The position numbers and the translations under genes are program-made. The notes under the pieces were generated by a model that saw only the letters and a program-made list of their open reading frames with translations, made no database searches and was not told the origin of the DNA. A DNA stretch of 64,000 nt from Vallitalea maricola (lineage in GTDB: Bacteria; Bacillota; Clostridia; Lachnospirales; Vallitaleaceae), in the NCBI RefSeq assembly GCF_036985595.1, contig NZ_BTPU01000005.1:75054-139053 (forward strand), given 5' to 3'. How positions within the stretch are numbered: position 1 is the stretch's first letter; each line of letters opens with the position of its first letter. Below, one piece after another: positions 34,409 through 43,300 of this stretch.

Positions 34409-35251
34409 ATGCTTGAAAAAATATTAGATAGTTGGATAAAGAAATATCCTGAATTAGCACAAGAAGAATATAATATTCTTTTAGCAGAAGGTTTAGGTGA
34501 TTATAAAGGTAAACCTAATAGTTATGGAAAAGAATTACATAAGCTTGGTAGAATGGGAGCAGAATTAGGCATATTTAAAAATGGAATTTTGATTTACTCA
34601 ACTAAAAATGTCAGCACATTGCCAGATATACCAATGGACGTAAAAGCTAGATTTAATCATGGCTCTCAAACGCCTACTTTATGTACAGGTGTATATCCTT
34701 TATACACCAAGTTACATGGTAGCAAAAGAGAAGAAGCTTTTGAACTTGGAAAAGGAGCTGAAATAGTTCCTGTAATACGGAATAGTAAACAGTATATAGA
34801 ATATGAAAGTATTTCTAGTGGTATTAATTTACATCACCGTTCAATGAATGATAGTGAAACTTGGGCTTGGAGTACAGGTTGTCAAACAGTTTTAGAAGAA
34901 GATTTCAAACAAATATTAAAGATTCTAGGAAAATGGAAAAATGGAAAATATATTCAAGGTGTATATGTAGGTAAGATCATAATAGATAGAAGCCAAATTC
35001 CATATACTTTACAGGAACGATATAAAAAAAGATATGGAAAGTTTTATTCTAATTGTTTTAATACGAATGATACTGTAATTAATACTTCTAAAGACATTCC
35101 TAAATGGTATAAGGATGGGTTAGATGGCTTGATAACAGATGGTGCAAATATAAGTTATGAATATTGGGAAAAGAAGTTAGGGAATAATCTCAAAGTAGGA
35201 GAATTTATGGCTATATTACATAAAAACAATAATAGAAAAAAACAGGCTTAA
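34409..35251 (+). CDS. Candidate endolysin with L,D-transpeptidase-like His/Cys motif
   Basis: The 280-residue protein has a central region with NLHHRS (142-145) and W-STGCQ (C158), which recalls the His...S-x-G-C catalytic motif of L,D-transpeptidase-fold enzymes. The C-terminus (PKWYKDGLDGLITDGANIS, KVGEFMAILHK) looks SLH-like, as in cell-wall binding modules of clostridial lysins. Its place after the tail genes fits a lysin. ATG 34409 is favoured by spacing from AAGGA over ATG 34400. Function is inferred. Confidence 0.58.
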   Translation: MLEKILDSWIKKYPELAQEEYNILLAEGLGDYKGKPNSYGKELHKLGRMGAELGIFKNGILIYSTKNVSTLPDIPMDVKARFNHGSQTPTLCTGVYPLYTKLHGSKREEAFELGKGAEIVPVIRNSKQYIEYESISSGINLHHRSMNDSETWAWSTGCQTVLEEDFKQILKILGKWKNGKYIQGVYVGKIIIDRSQIPYTLQERYKKRYGKFYSNCFNTNDTVINTSKDIPKWYKDGLDGLITDGANISYEYWEKKLGNNLKVGEFMAILHKNNNRKKQA

Positions 35252-35275
35252 AGTAAGGAAAAACAAGGGTTTTTG

Positions 35276-35304
35276 TTGAAAAAGGAACGTATGTTTGGTA
35301 TAAT
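35276..35304 (+). promoter_or_regulatory. Sigma-A promoter of the recombinase gene
   Basis: TTGAAA (35276-35281), 17-base spacer, TATAAT (35299-35304). It lies after the lysin stop codon and would give a leader of about 140 bases. Confidence 0.8.
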
Positions 35305-35323
35305 ATTAGTATAATAAAATATC

Positions 35324-35441
35324 GGACATAAGGAGAGGAAGCTTCTCCCTGACAAGAGTATAAGCTTCCTCAACAATCAGTCCCTAAGGACATTTTTAGT
35401 ATAACATATTAATTCCTTTAGGGCAATGTCCTAAAGGAGGA
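35324..35441 (+). promoter_or_regulatory. Structured leader that can hide the recombinase ribosome site
   Basis: GAGGAAGCTT (35335-35344) and AAGCTTCCTC (35362-35371) form a perfect 10-bp stem. Beyond it, CCTTTAGG (35415-35422) and CCTAAAGG (35430-35437) form an 8-bp stem that buries the AAAGGAGG ribosome site. TCCCTAAGGA (35381-35390) can instead pair with 35414-35423 and free it. GGACAT at 35324-35329 and 35388-35393 also complements ATGTCC at 35426-35431. The competing pairings suggest conditional translation. Confidence 0.6.
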
Positions 35442-35450
35442 AAACGTTGA

Positions 35451-36455
35451 ATGAAAACCCAAAAACTAAATAATGAAGTTGTTATTAAGATAGTAGATAA
35501 TCTTATAGACAAAGAACCTCTTATTGATTGTATAACTGTAAGAAGTGTAGTTGAAAACATATTAAATGATTATGACATTTATACAAAAAAATATCAACTT
35601 ACAAAGACAGATATTCCTGATAAGATATATCTATACTTAGTATCAAAAAAGCTTGAAGGATTGAGTGATTCCACATTAAAGAATTATAAATATTTATTGG
35701 ATTTATTTGCGGCAGCTCATTATAATAGGTGTATAGATACAATAACCCAAATTGATATTAAAGTATTTTTAGCTAAGATATTAGAAGGTAAAAAGATTAG
35801 TTTAAGTACATATGAAACATATATTGCTTGTTACAAATCATTTTACAGTTGGTTAAGTCAACAAGAATATATCACCAAAAATGTTATGAATGGTATTAAA
35901 TATCCTAAAAGGAATAAAAACCTTAGAAAAGCTTTAACACTTGAGCAGATAGAGCAATTAAGAGATAGTTGTTTGACTTATAGAGAACGTGCTTTATTAG
36001 AGTTTTTACTATCTACGGGATGTAGGGTTAGCGAATTAGTTGGATTATCTGTATCTGACATAGATTGGTCAAGAATGACATTTAGCATTATTGGAAAAGG
36101 AAGAAAAGAAAGAAAATGTTATTTTACTTCAAAAACAAGATATTACTTAGAAAAATACTTGAAAATAAGAAAAGGTAATACAGATTGGTTATTCATAAGC
36201 AATAGAAAACCTTATAATACTTTAAAAGTAAGAAGCATTGAGAAAGAAATATGTAATATTGGTAAAAGAGTACAAATAAAGGTGTTCCCTCATTTATTAC
36301 GACATACATTTGCTACATTACTTCTTTGTAATGGGGCTAAAATAGAAGTAGTTCAAGAGTTGTTGGGACATGAAAGTTCAGATACAACACAAGTTTATGC
36401 AAAGTTAAGCAAGGAAATAATATATAGTCAATATAAAATGCACATGATTGCTTAA
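35451..36455 (+). CDS. Tyrosine recombinase (XerC/D-like)
   Basis: This 334-residue integrase-family enzyme has an N-terminal SAM-like core-binding domain (about 50-150) and a catalytic domain with the complete set R192 (GCRVSEL), K216 (GKGRKER), H281 and R284 (HLLRHTF), H307 (LGHESS) and nucleophile Y316. It should be active. The prophage already integrates by the DDE transposase, so this enzyme more likely resolves or inverts DNA, or helps circularisation or dimer resolution. No clear target site was identified. Confidence 0.93.
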   Translation: MKTQKLNNEVVIKIVDNLIDKEPLIDCITVRSVVENILNDYDIYTKKYQLTKTDIPDKIYLYLVSKKLEGLSDSTLKNYKYLLDLFAAAHYNRCIDTITQIDIKVFLAKILEGKKISLSTYETYIACYKSFYSWLSQQEYITKNVMNGIKYPKRNKNLRKALTLEQIEQLRDSCLTYRERALLEFLLSTGCRVSELVGLSVSDIDWSRMTFSIIGKGRKERKCYFTSKTRYYLEKYLKIRKGNTDWLFISNRKPYNTLKVRSIEKEICNIGKRVQIKVFPHLLRHTFATLLLCNGAKIEVVQELLGHESSDTTQVYAKLSKEIIYSQYKMHMIA

Positions 36456-36481
36456 AAATATATAAATTTAATTAAAATTTA

Positions 36482-36514
36482 AACAGCATTTACCATATTT
36501 TTAAATGCTGTTTT
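36482..36514 (+). terminator. Terminator after the recombinase
   Basis: AACAGCATTTA (36482-36492) pairs perfectly with TAAATGCTGTT (36502-36512), followed by T residues. It ends phage transcription just inside the right end. Confidence 0.8.
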
Positions 36515-36531
36515 ATTAATAAAAAAATGGT

Positions 36532-36575
36532 TCATTTATTGTGGCAAAATAGCTTAATTATTTTGTCAGCATACA
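36532..36575 (-). repeat. Prophage right terminus with two transposase sites
   Basis: Read from the end inward (minus strand), the sequence is TGTATG, then CTGACAAAATAATTAA (R1, 36569-36554), and 22 bases further in TTGCCACAATAAATGA (R2, 36547-36532). The 22-bp spacing resembles the Mu R1/R2 arrangement. Confidence 0.8.
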
Positions 36576-36580
36576 GAAGT
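36576..36580 (+). repeat. Right target-site duplication GAAGT
   Basis: The five bases after the right end are identical to 4394-4398. Confidence 0.92.
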
Positions 36581-39124
36581 GAAGGTGACTTTGAATATTA
36601 CGAATACATGTGGGAAAAAGACGGCATCACTCTTAAAATGGAATTCGAGAAAAATGGTAGAGGTTTGACTTGTATTGAAACAGATGACTATAAAATAAAA
36701 GTAAGAGTAAATAAAAAAGATCTAGTTGTCGGTAATGATTACAAGGTACAGTATGAGTGTATTAACAAGAGTGGGAAAGATCTCGATATAGAGATTAAAG
36801 GAATAAAAGATAAAAATATAATAAATCACCTTGAATACAAAGGTAACATTAAGGATAGCAAAATAATTGATGGTGAATTTACATTAGATACAATAAAGGA
36901 AGAACAAGATAAATATAGAACACACCCATGTGTGACATCAATAATATCAATTAATGGATTGGATGCTACATTCAAAGTAGGAGTTTATCCTAACTTCCCT
37001 GTTAAGATGGAGATAGCTAATCAAAATGGATTAAAGAACTTGGAGGAAGAGATAGTTTGTTTTATTAATATAGAAAACAACTTTGACGAAGAAGCCCATG
37101 TTGAGTTTTCTTTAATTGATGATGAATGGATTTCATTCAAAGAAAAATCTCAAGTCTGTTCATTGAAAGCAAAAGAAAAGAAATCACTGCCTATAGCGTG
37201 TATTCTATCAGATTATGGTTTCTATAGTAAAGAGCTGGAGACAAAAATCAACGCTTCAGGTAAAACCATTAAACATAATGTTAAACTTAGAGGTTCTTTC
37301 AGAGGATGTACAGGAAGATATCATGGTGAAGATGATACATGTTACTCCATATATAATGGTAAATATTCTATATCCCTAATGAAAAAAGATAATGCGACTC
37401 GTTTTACTAGTATAGGCAAATATGGTGATGATGGTATATTCCTTAGAGCACCACAGATTGGTAAACCTTATACCATAGAACTATTCAACAAAAAAGCTGA
37501 TTCAGTATCTTTTATTTCCAAAGGAGAATCAGAGATAATAAAGGCTACTTACCAATTAGAAGATTTCAAGAATATAGTTCTTGATTATTATGTGGAATTA
37601 TTTCAAAATGGTATAGCCAAGACATACTGTGAAATTAAAAATGTTTCAGAGGATTATACCTATAAAGAATTAATTTATTGTCAAAGAGCTTTCTATCTAT
37701 TAAAGGATGTCTTATTACCAATGGATGGTAAAGTAGTTAGAACTCCTAATTTGGATGGAATATTGACAAAACAATGGGACTTTAATAAAGTAAGTGAAAA
37801 CTGGATTTTTAGTGAATATAGTAACATTAGAACAGGTATCGGTTGGCATAACAGTGCTAAAATGAATTTTGATGAGGTATTTGTAATAGTTGATACAGAA
37901 ATCAATAATCTGTTACCTGGAAAAAGCTTTATTACTGAGCCAGTAACATATACAATTGATACATTTGAAACATGGCAGGATTTTAGAAAATATATGGGAA
38001 ATACACAGGATATTAGTTATGGAAGTATCAATCAAAGCTTTGAATGCAGAATAAATAATAATAATCCTTTTATAGAAAATCATATGGAAGTTGAGTTTAA
38101 AGAGATTAAGAAAATACCTGCAGTTGGTTCAGCTAAGATAACATCCAAAAATAATTTGTTCCAACCTGTAAATGAACCACTTGATTTTATTGATAATAAA
38201 TCCAGGCTAAAATGTTCTTACGAAAATAAATCTGATATGGATATCATAAAGATGAATGTCAGTTTAGATGTAAAAGATATTGAAAGAGAAAGAGCAGTAT
38301 TTTTTAAAGGTACCCAAAAAGTTGCTTCAAATATAAGTACGGTTCAAGGTAAAGAAGTTTATGAATTTGATAATGGAATTATCAAAATAAAAGCTTCACC
38401 TGATTTTTCTCAGGGTATCTATTCATTGATACATAAAGACAATGAATGGTTGGATAATAGTTTTCCAGAACCAACTGTAAAGAGTTGGTGGAATTTTTGG
38501 ACTGGAGGATATTCATACATCTCAAATAAGCTTAGTTTTGCTTCATTAGCGAAAGAAAAGAAAAAAGCCGAATTCGTAAGCTTAGAGGATAACTTTGGAA
38601 ATGTATGGTCGGGTATAAAAACTACCCTAGATATAGTAGAGAATGAGGAATACAGAGGTATTAGTATAGACCAATATTTCTTATTGCTTCCAGGTATACC
38701 TGTTTTATGTGATTTTCCGATCATAAAACAACACAGTCCTAAGTATATAGAAGATCATCCTTTTGGACATATGATGTTCATTAAACAAGGAGACAATCTA
38801 GAAGACAACTGGGTAGTACAGAGTGACAGAGGCGAAAAAACTATTTATAAATGCGGTAAAACGGAATTTGACCTATATTCTAATCATATTTCTGTTCATG
38901 GTTCTAATAATACTGAGTTCAGAATGATTTATTTAATAAATGATAATGAGCCAATTGAATTCTGTAATACTAATGGTATATCAATAGAGGGACATACGAA
39001 TTATATAAGCTGTGATACTGGTACATCTATTATGCAGAATCCTTCATTTATAGTTTTCAGCAAAGACAATTTGAACGAAGTTATGCTAGAGGATTTATTT
39101 AAAATAAGATTTGATATATTATAA
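36581..39124 (+). pseudogene. 3' fragment of the GNAT-family gene, split by prophage
   Basis: From 36581 the frame continues exactly where codon 182 at 4398 stops (GRS then EGDFEYYEYMWEKDG). It encodes 847 residues of a large beta-rich region of unknown function (repeats near 36-260, then a sandwich-like C-terminal part). An ATG within the phage end (36527) could start translation of this fragment with 18 foreign residues, but there is no ribosome site of note. Rejoined, the protein would be 1029 residues. The amidohydrolase gene downstream was probably co-transcribed. Confidence 0.9.
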
Positions 39125-39157
39125 TTAAAAATAAGAAATCTTTACAAGGAGAATTTT

Positions 39158-40009
39158 ATGGAGATAATAGATGCTCATGTACATTTTTCAAAAATAGAAT
39201 CTTTCATTCATACTGCAAATAATATTTCCCTGGTTGATTGTTCTTATGAGGGATATTATGATGAATTTAATAAAAATGGCATAGCAGCTAGTATTGGTAT
39301 GGGCGTTGAAGAAAACAGGGAAGGCAGCTTCCCTGATACTTCATGCCACAATCCAATGCTATTAGACTTAGAGAATGAAAGACCTCATAATATGTATGAA
39401 TGTATAGGAATTAATCCAGTATTGCTAACAGGTATAACCAAAGATGAACAACTAGGGAAGATTGAATACCATATCAATAATAATACTGTAGTTGGTATTA
39501 AACTCTACGCTGGCTATTATCATTATCATGTATATGATGACATATATAAACCTATTTATGAATTAGCTGTTAAATATAGTTTGCCGGTTGTAATACATTC
39601 AGGTGATACTTATTCAGAAAGAGGGCTGCTAAAATATTCCAAGCCTTTAGAAGTAGATGAGATAGCTGGTGTCTATAGAGATATCAATTTTGTCATAGCT
39701 CATCTAGGCGACCCATGGGTAATGGATTGCGCAGAAGTAATATATAAGAACAGCAATGTATATACAGATATTTCAGGTTTGATTGTTGGGGACAAAAAAC
39801 AAGTTAATTATATGATGAAACAAAAACTTTTCATGAACCACATTAAAAGAGCATTAGTTTATGCTAATAACTACAAAAAGATACTATATGGTTCCGATTG
39901 GCCTTTGGTAGATACTAACGCATATATTGGATTTGTTAAAAAACTCATACCCAAAAAATATTATAAAGATGTTTTCTACGCTAATGCAAAAAGAGTATTC
40001 AATTTGTAG
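39158..40009 (+). CDS. Amidohydrolase-family metal-dependent hydrolase
   Basis: This 283-residue TIM-barrel hydrolase has DAHVHF (residues 5-10, metal ligands), VVGIKLYAGYYHYHVYD, a His at VVIHSGD, IAHLGDPWV and the terminal YGSDWP. This is the amidohydrolase-2 pattern; enzymes act on C-N or C-C bonds with one or two metals. It starts 33 bases after the GNAT gene and was probably its operon partner, so insertion of the prophage may cut its expression. Substrate unknown. Confidence 0.82.
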   Translation: MEIIDAHVHFSKIESFIHTANNISLVDCSYEGYYDEFNKNGIAASIGMGVEENREGSFPDTSCHNPMLLDLENERPHNMYECIGINPVLLTGITKDEQLGKIEYHINNNTVVGIKLYAGYYHYHVYDDIYKPIYELAVKYSLPVVIHSGDTYSERGLLKYSKPLEVDEIAGVYRDINFVIAHLGDPWVMDCAEVIYKNSNVYTDISGLIVGDKKQVNYMMKQKLFMNHIKRALVYANNYKKILYGSDWPLVDTNAYIGFVKKLIPKKYYKDVFYANAKRVFNL

Positions 40010-40059
40010 CCAATAACATGCTATAATATTAATTATCAAATACTATGAGAGGTAAAACT

Positions 40060-40225
40060 ATGAAGATAACATTTGAAGAAATAGACAAAATTGGAGCCAA
40101 TTTAACTGAAACGAGCTAGAGCTTTTTATGAAAAAATAGGTTATAAAGAATTTGATAGAATCAAGGATTTTGTTTATTATGAAGGTAATTGGAGAGAAGA
40201 CATAAGAATGGAAAAATACTTATAA
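40060..40225 (+). pseudogene. Remnant of a GNAT acetyltransferase
   Basis: A ribosome site and ATG open a frame MKITFEEIDKIGANLTETS that stops at once. In another frame the DNA then reads RARAFYEKIGYKEFDRIKDF followed by VYYEGNW...MEKYL and stop, the usual end of a small GNAT protein. The start and the tail remain while about 100 central codons are gone. Confidence 0.8.
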
Positions 40226-40387
40226 TCAGCATATCTATTAACTAATTTAAAATTTCATTATATTTTTATCAAAATATGGAACTTTTTCAAAATGTTTACG
40301 TCTAAGATATATAAGTTAAAAATAAATGACATTATTGCCATTTACTAAACTTGATTAATTATGATAGTTAAGAAAGGGGAATGAGTA

Positions 40388-43300
40388 ATGAAGAAAAAAG
40401 TAGTAAGTTTAGTATTGATGGCTGTACTTTTTATAACTTTATTTAATGGTAGTTCCATATATAAAGGAATTGATGTAAACGCAGAGGAATTTAGAAATGG
40501 ATTTGCACTTATACCACAGAAGTTTGATAGTACAGGAATCAATACAAAAACAACATTCTTATTAAAAGCAGATGATGACAAGTCTTTGACACTTGATGAA
40601 ATTAAACAAGGTTTAAAAATTGATGGAGATATAGAATTCAGTGCTAAAAAATCTGAAGAGGGTTTCATAATAACTCTTGCTAAGGAGTTAGAAAAAAATA
40701 GTTTATATACATTTAGTTTTAAAGACATAACTTGGACATTCCAAACAATGTCTGACTTCTCATTGCTAGGTGTATTACCACGTAATGAATCCGTTAATGT
40801 TCCAACTAATACAGGAATAGAATTTTACTTTAGTCATGACAATGCTGACGCAAAAGATTTTTTTGAAATTAGTCCAAAAGTAAATGGGAAATTCGAGACT
40901 CATGGAAATGTTGTTGTTTTTGCTCCAAAAGGTGGTTTAGAGCCTAAAACACTTTACACTGTAACGATCAAAAAAGGACTAAAACTTAATGAATCTGAAC
41001 AAGTATTAAAAGAGGACTATGTTTTCAGTTTTGAAACAGCCCCTAAGAAAAATGATGAATACAAAAAGCCAGATGGTTATTTTAATTTCATGAATATAAT
41101 AAATGAATTTTCAACTTCAGAAAAACCAATAATTCCAATGGATTATTATGTTTATAATGAAAAATTAGCAAAAACTCCAATCTCAGTAGATGTTTACTCT
41201 TATAAATCCATGGATGATTTTGCTGCTGCTATAAGCAAATATAATAAAATACCAAGATGGTCTTATTTTGGTCATGAAGATGAAAAGATTGAGACAAAAG
41301 GTCTTTCAAAAGTCATGGATTTTGAGCAGCCTATAGATATTGAAGACTATAATCAAAAATTTATTAATCTACCTGATAAATTACCTAATGGATATTATAT
41401 AATAGATTGCAGATGGGAAGATATTACTTTCCAAACATTCGTACAAGTAACAGACCTTAGTTTTTACTATATGAGTTCTGGTGAAAGAGATATTATTTTG
41501 TACAGAGCTGCAAATACAACAGGGAACTCCAATAATCCTTCTACAGATAGTAAAAATATTATATGGTTGAATGATTTGAAAACAGGTAAACCGGTTAAAA
41601 ATGGTGTTGTAACATTATATGAAGGAAAAGAAACTTATAAAAGCAATGAAAAAGGTATCGTAGAAATTAATAGAAAGAATAATGATAAAACAGAAAATAC
41701 CATATACAAAATAGAAGCAGGTAACAAAAGTGCAGTATTAGTAGATTTTGCTATGTATGGTGGAGATTCTGCAAGTAAATATTATTGGAAGTACTTCCAA
41801 ACAGACAGGGGCATGTATAAGCCTGATGATACAGTAGAATTCTGGGGATTTCTACAGAACAGATATGATGATGAAAGAATAGAAGATATCACTGTAGAAA
41901 TATCACAAGGCGGATGGTTCTATTGGGATTATTTACCATTCTCTGAGGAGATGCCATACGAAAAAACAACTATAGAAACTGATAACGGTTTTTATAATGG
42001 CAAAATAAAATTACCTAATCTAGAAGAAGGCAGCTATCAGATATCTGTTAAACATAAGGATCAGGTTATATCAACCAGTTATATTGATGTAAAGAATTAT
42101 GTAAAACCAGCTTATAAGATTGAGCTTTCAAAAGACAAAGAAGCCATATTCCTTAATGAAGCAGTGAATTTTGATATAAATACACTATTTTTTGAAGGAA
42201 CCCCAGTTTCTAATCTAGATGTAAATTATAATATCAATGGTTTGGAACGTAAAAATGGAACAATGACTTCTGACAAAAAAGGTAATGTTAGTGTTTCTTA
42301 CACTCCAAAATATGTAGAAGGAACTCAAGGTATCAGTAATATTAGAATAAATGCATACGCACAGCTTCCTGAATCTGGTGAGATCTATGGAAATGAAGAA
42401 GTAAGGGTATTCATAAATGATATCAATGTAGATATTAATAGCCAAATAGAAGGAAAAGAAGGTACTCTAGCTGTTCAAGTAAATAAATATGATTTGACAA
42501 GACTAAATAATGATACTGCCAAAGATTATAATGATTACTTAGGAGAAGCTAAAGAAGATCAAAAGATAACAGGAACAGTATACAAAAATGAGTGGAAGAA
42601 AAAAGAGATTGGTGAATACTATGATTTCATCAATAAAGTTGTAAGAAAACAATATGAATATTATAAAGAAACTACTAAAGTAAAAGATGTTGTGTTAGTA
42701 ACAGATAAAGATGGAAAAGCAAAGATTAAGGTAACCTTACCAGATGTAAGAGATTGCTATTATACTGCAGAACTTAACACAGTTGATTCTTATGGTAGAA
42801 AAATGAAATTCAGCCAATACTTTGGAAATTATAGGATGCCTAATCCTCCTAGTTCAAGTGAAAATATGGAAGACCACTATATGTTAAAAGGTGATAAAGA
42901 CTCTTATGACGTTGACGAAGAAATGAATATCAAGTTTGTCAATAATGATAAGTTATTAGAAAAAGGTAGTTTCCTATATGTAACAGCTCAAAATGGAATA
43001 AAGGATTATGAAGTCAATAATTCTCCAGAGTATAATAAAATATTTGATGAAAGTTCTATACCAAATGTAGAGATTAGGGGAATATACTTTAATGGAAAAA
43101 CTTACGTAGAAGCTGAGAGTTTTTCTCCAAGATTAGATTTTGAAAAGAACAGGATTATATTTACTGCTGAGACAGATAAAGATAATTATAAACCTGGAGA
43201 TTTGTGTAAAGTCTCATTAAAAGCTATGGTATATTCAAAAGAAGAAAATAAAAATATACCTGCAAAAGATGTATATGTAAATGCAAGTCTAATTGACGAA

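Larger units (their letters stand above)
4399..36575 (+). mobile_element. Complete Mu-like transposable siphoprophage (32,177 bp)
   Basis: The element runs from TGTATATTGACA (4399) to the inverted TGTCAGCATACA (ending 36575) and is flanked by the 5-bp repeat GAAGT. It encodes a MuA-type transposase, MuB-type ATPase, Mor-type activator, GemA-like and Gp27-like proteins, all in the Mu order, plus a full head and long-tail module. Removing it and one repeat restores a single host reading frame. Every expected structural module has an intact frame, so it looks inducible. A tyrosine recombinase at the right end is an extra not present in Mu. Confidence 0.95.

Noticed and set aside
35335..35371. 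Inverted repeat as the recombination core site of the tyrosine recombinase
   Set aside because: The 17-base spacing is too long for a usual 6-8 base core, and the repeat lies in a transcribed leader with other competing hairpins, so an RNA role is simpler.
36527..36580. Start of the 865-residue frame at 36527 as a natural gene start
   Set aside because: The first 18 codons are phage right-end and duplication sequence and have no proper ribosome site; the frame is the continuation of the split GNAT gene.
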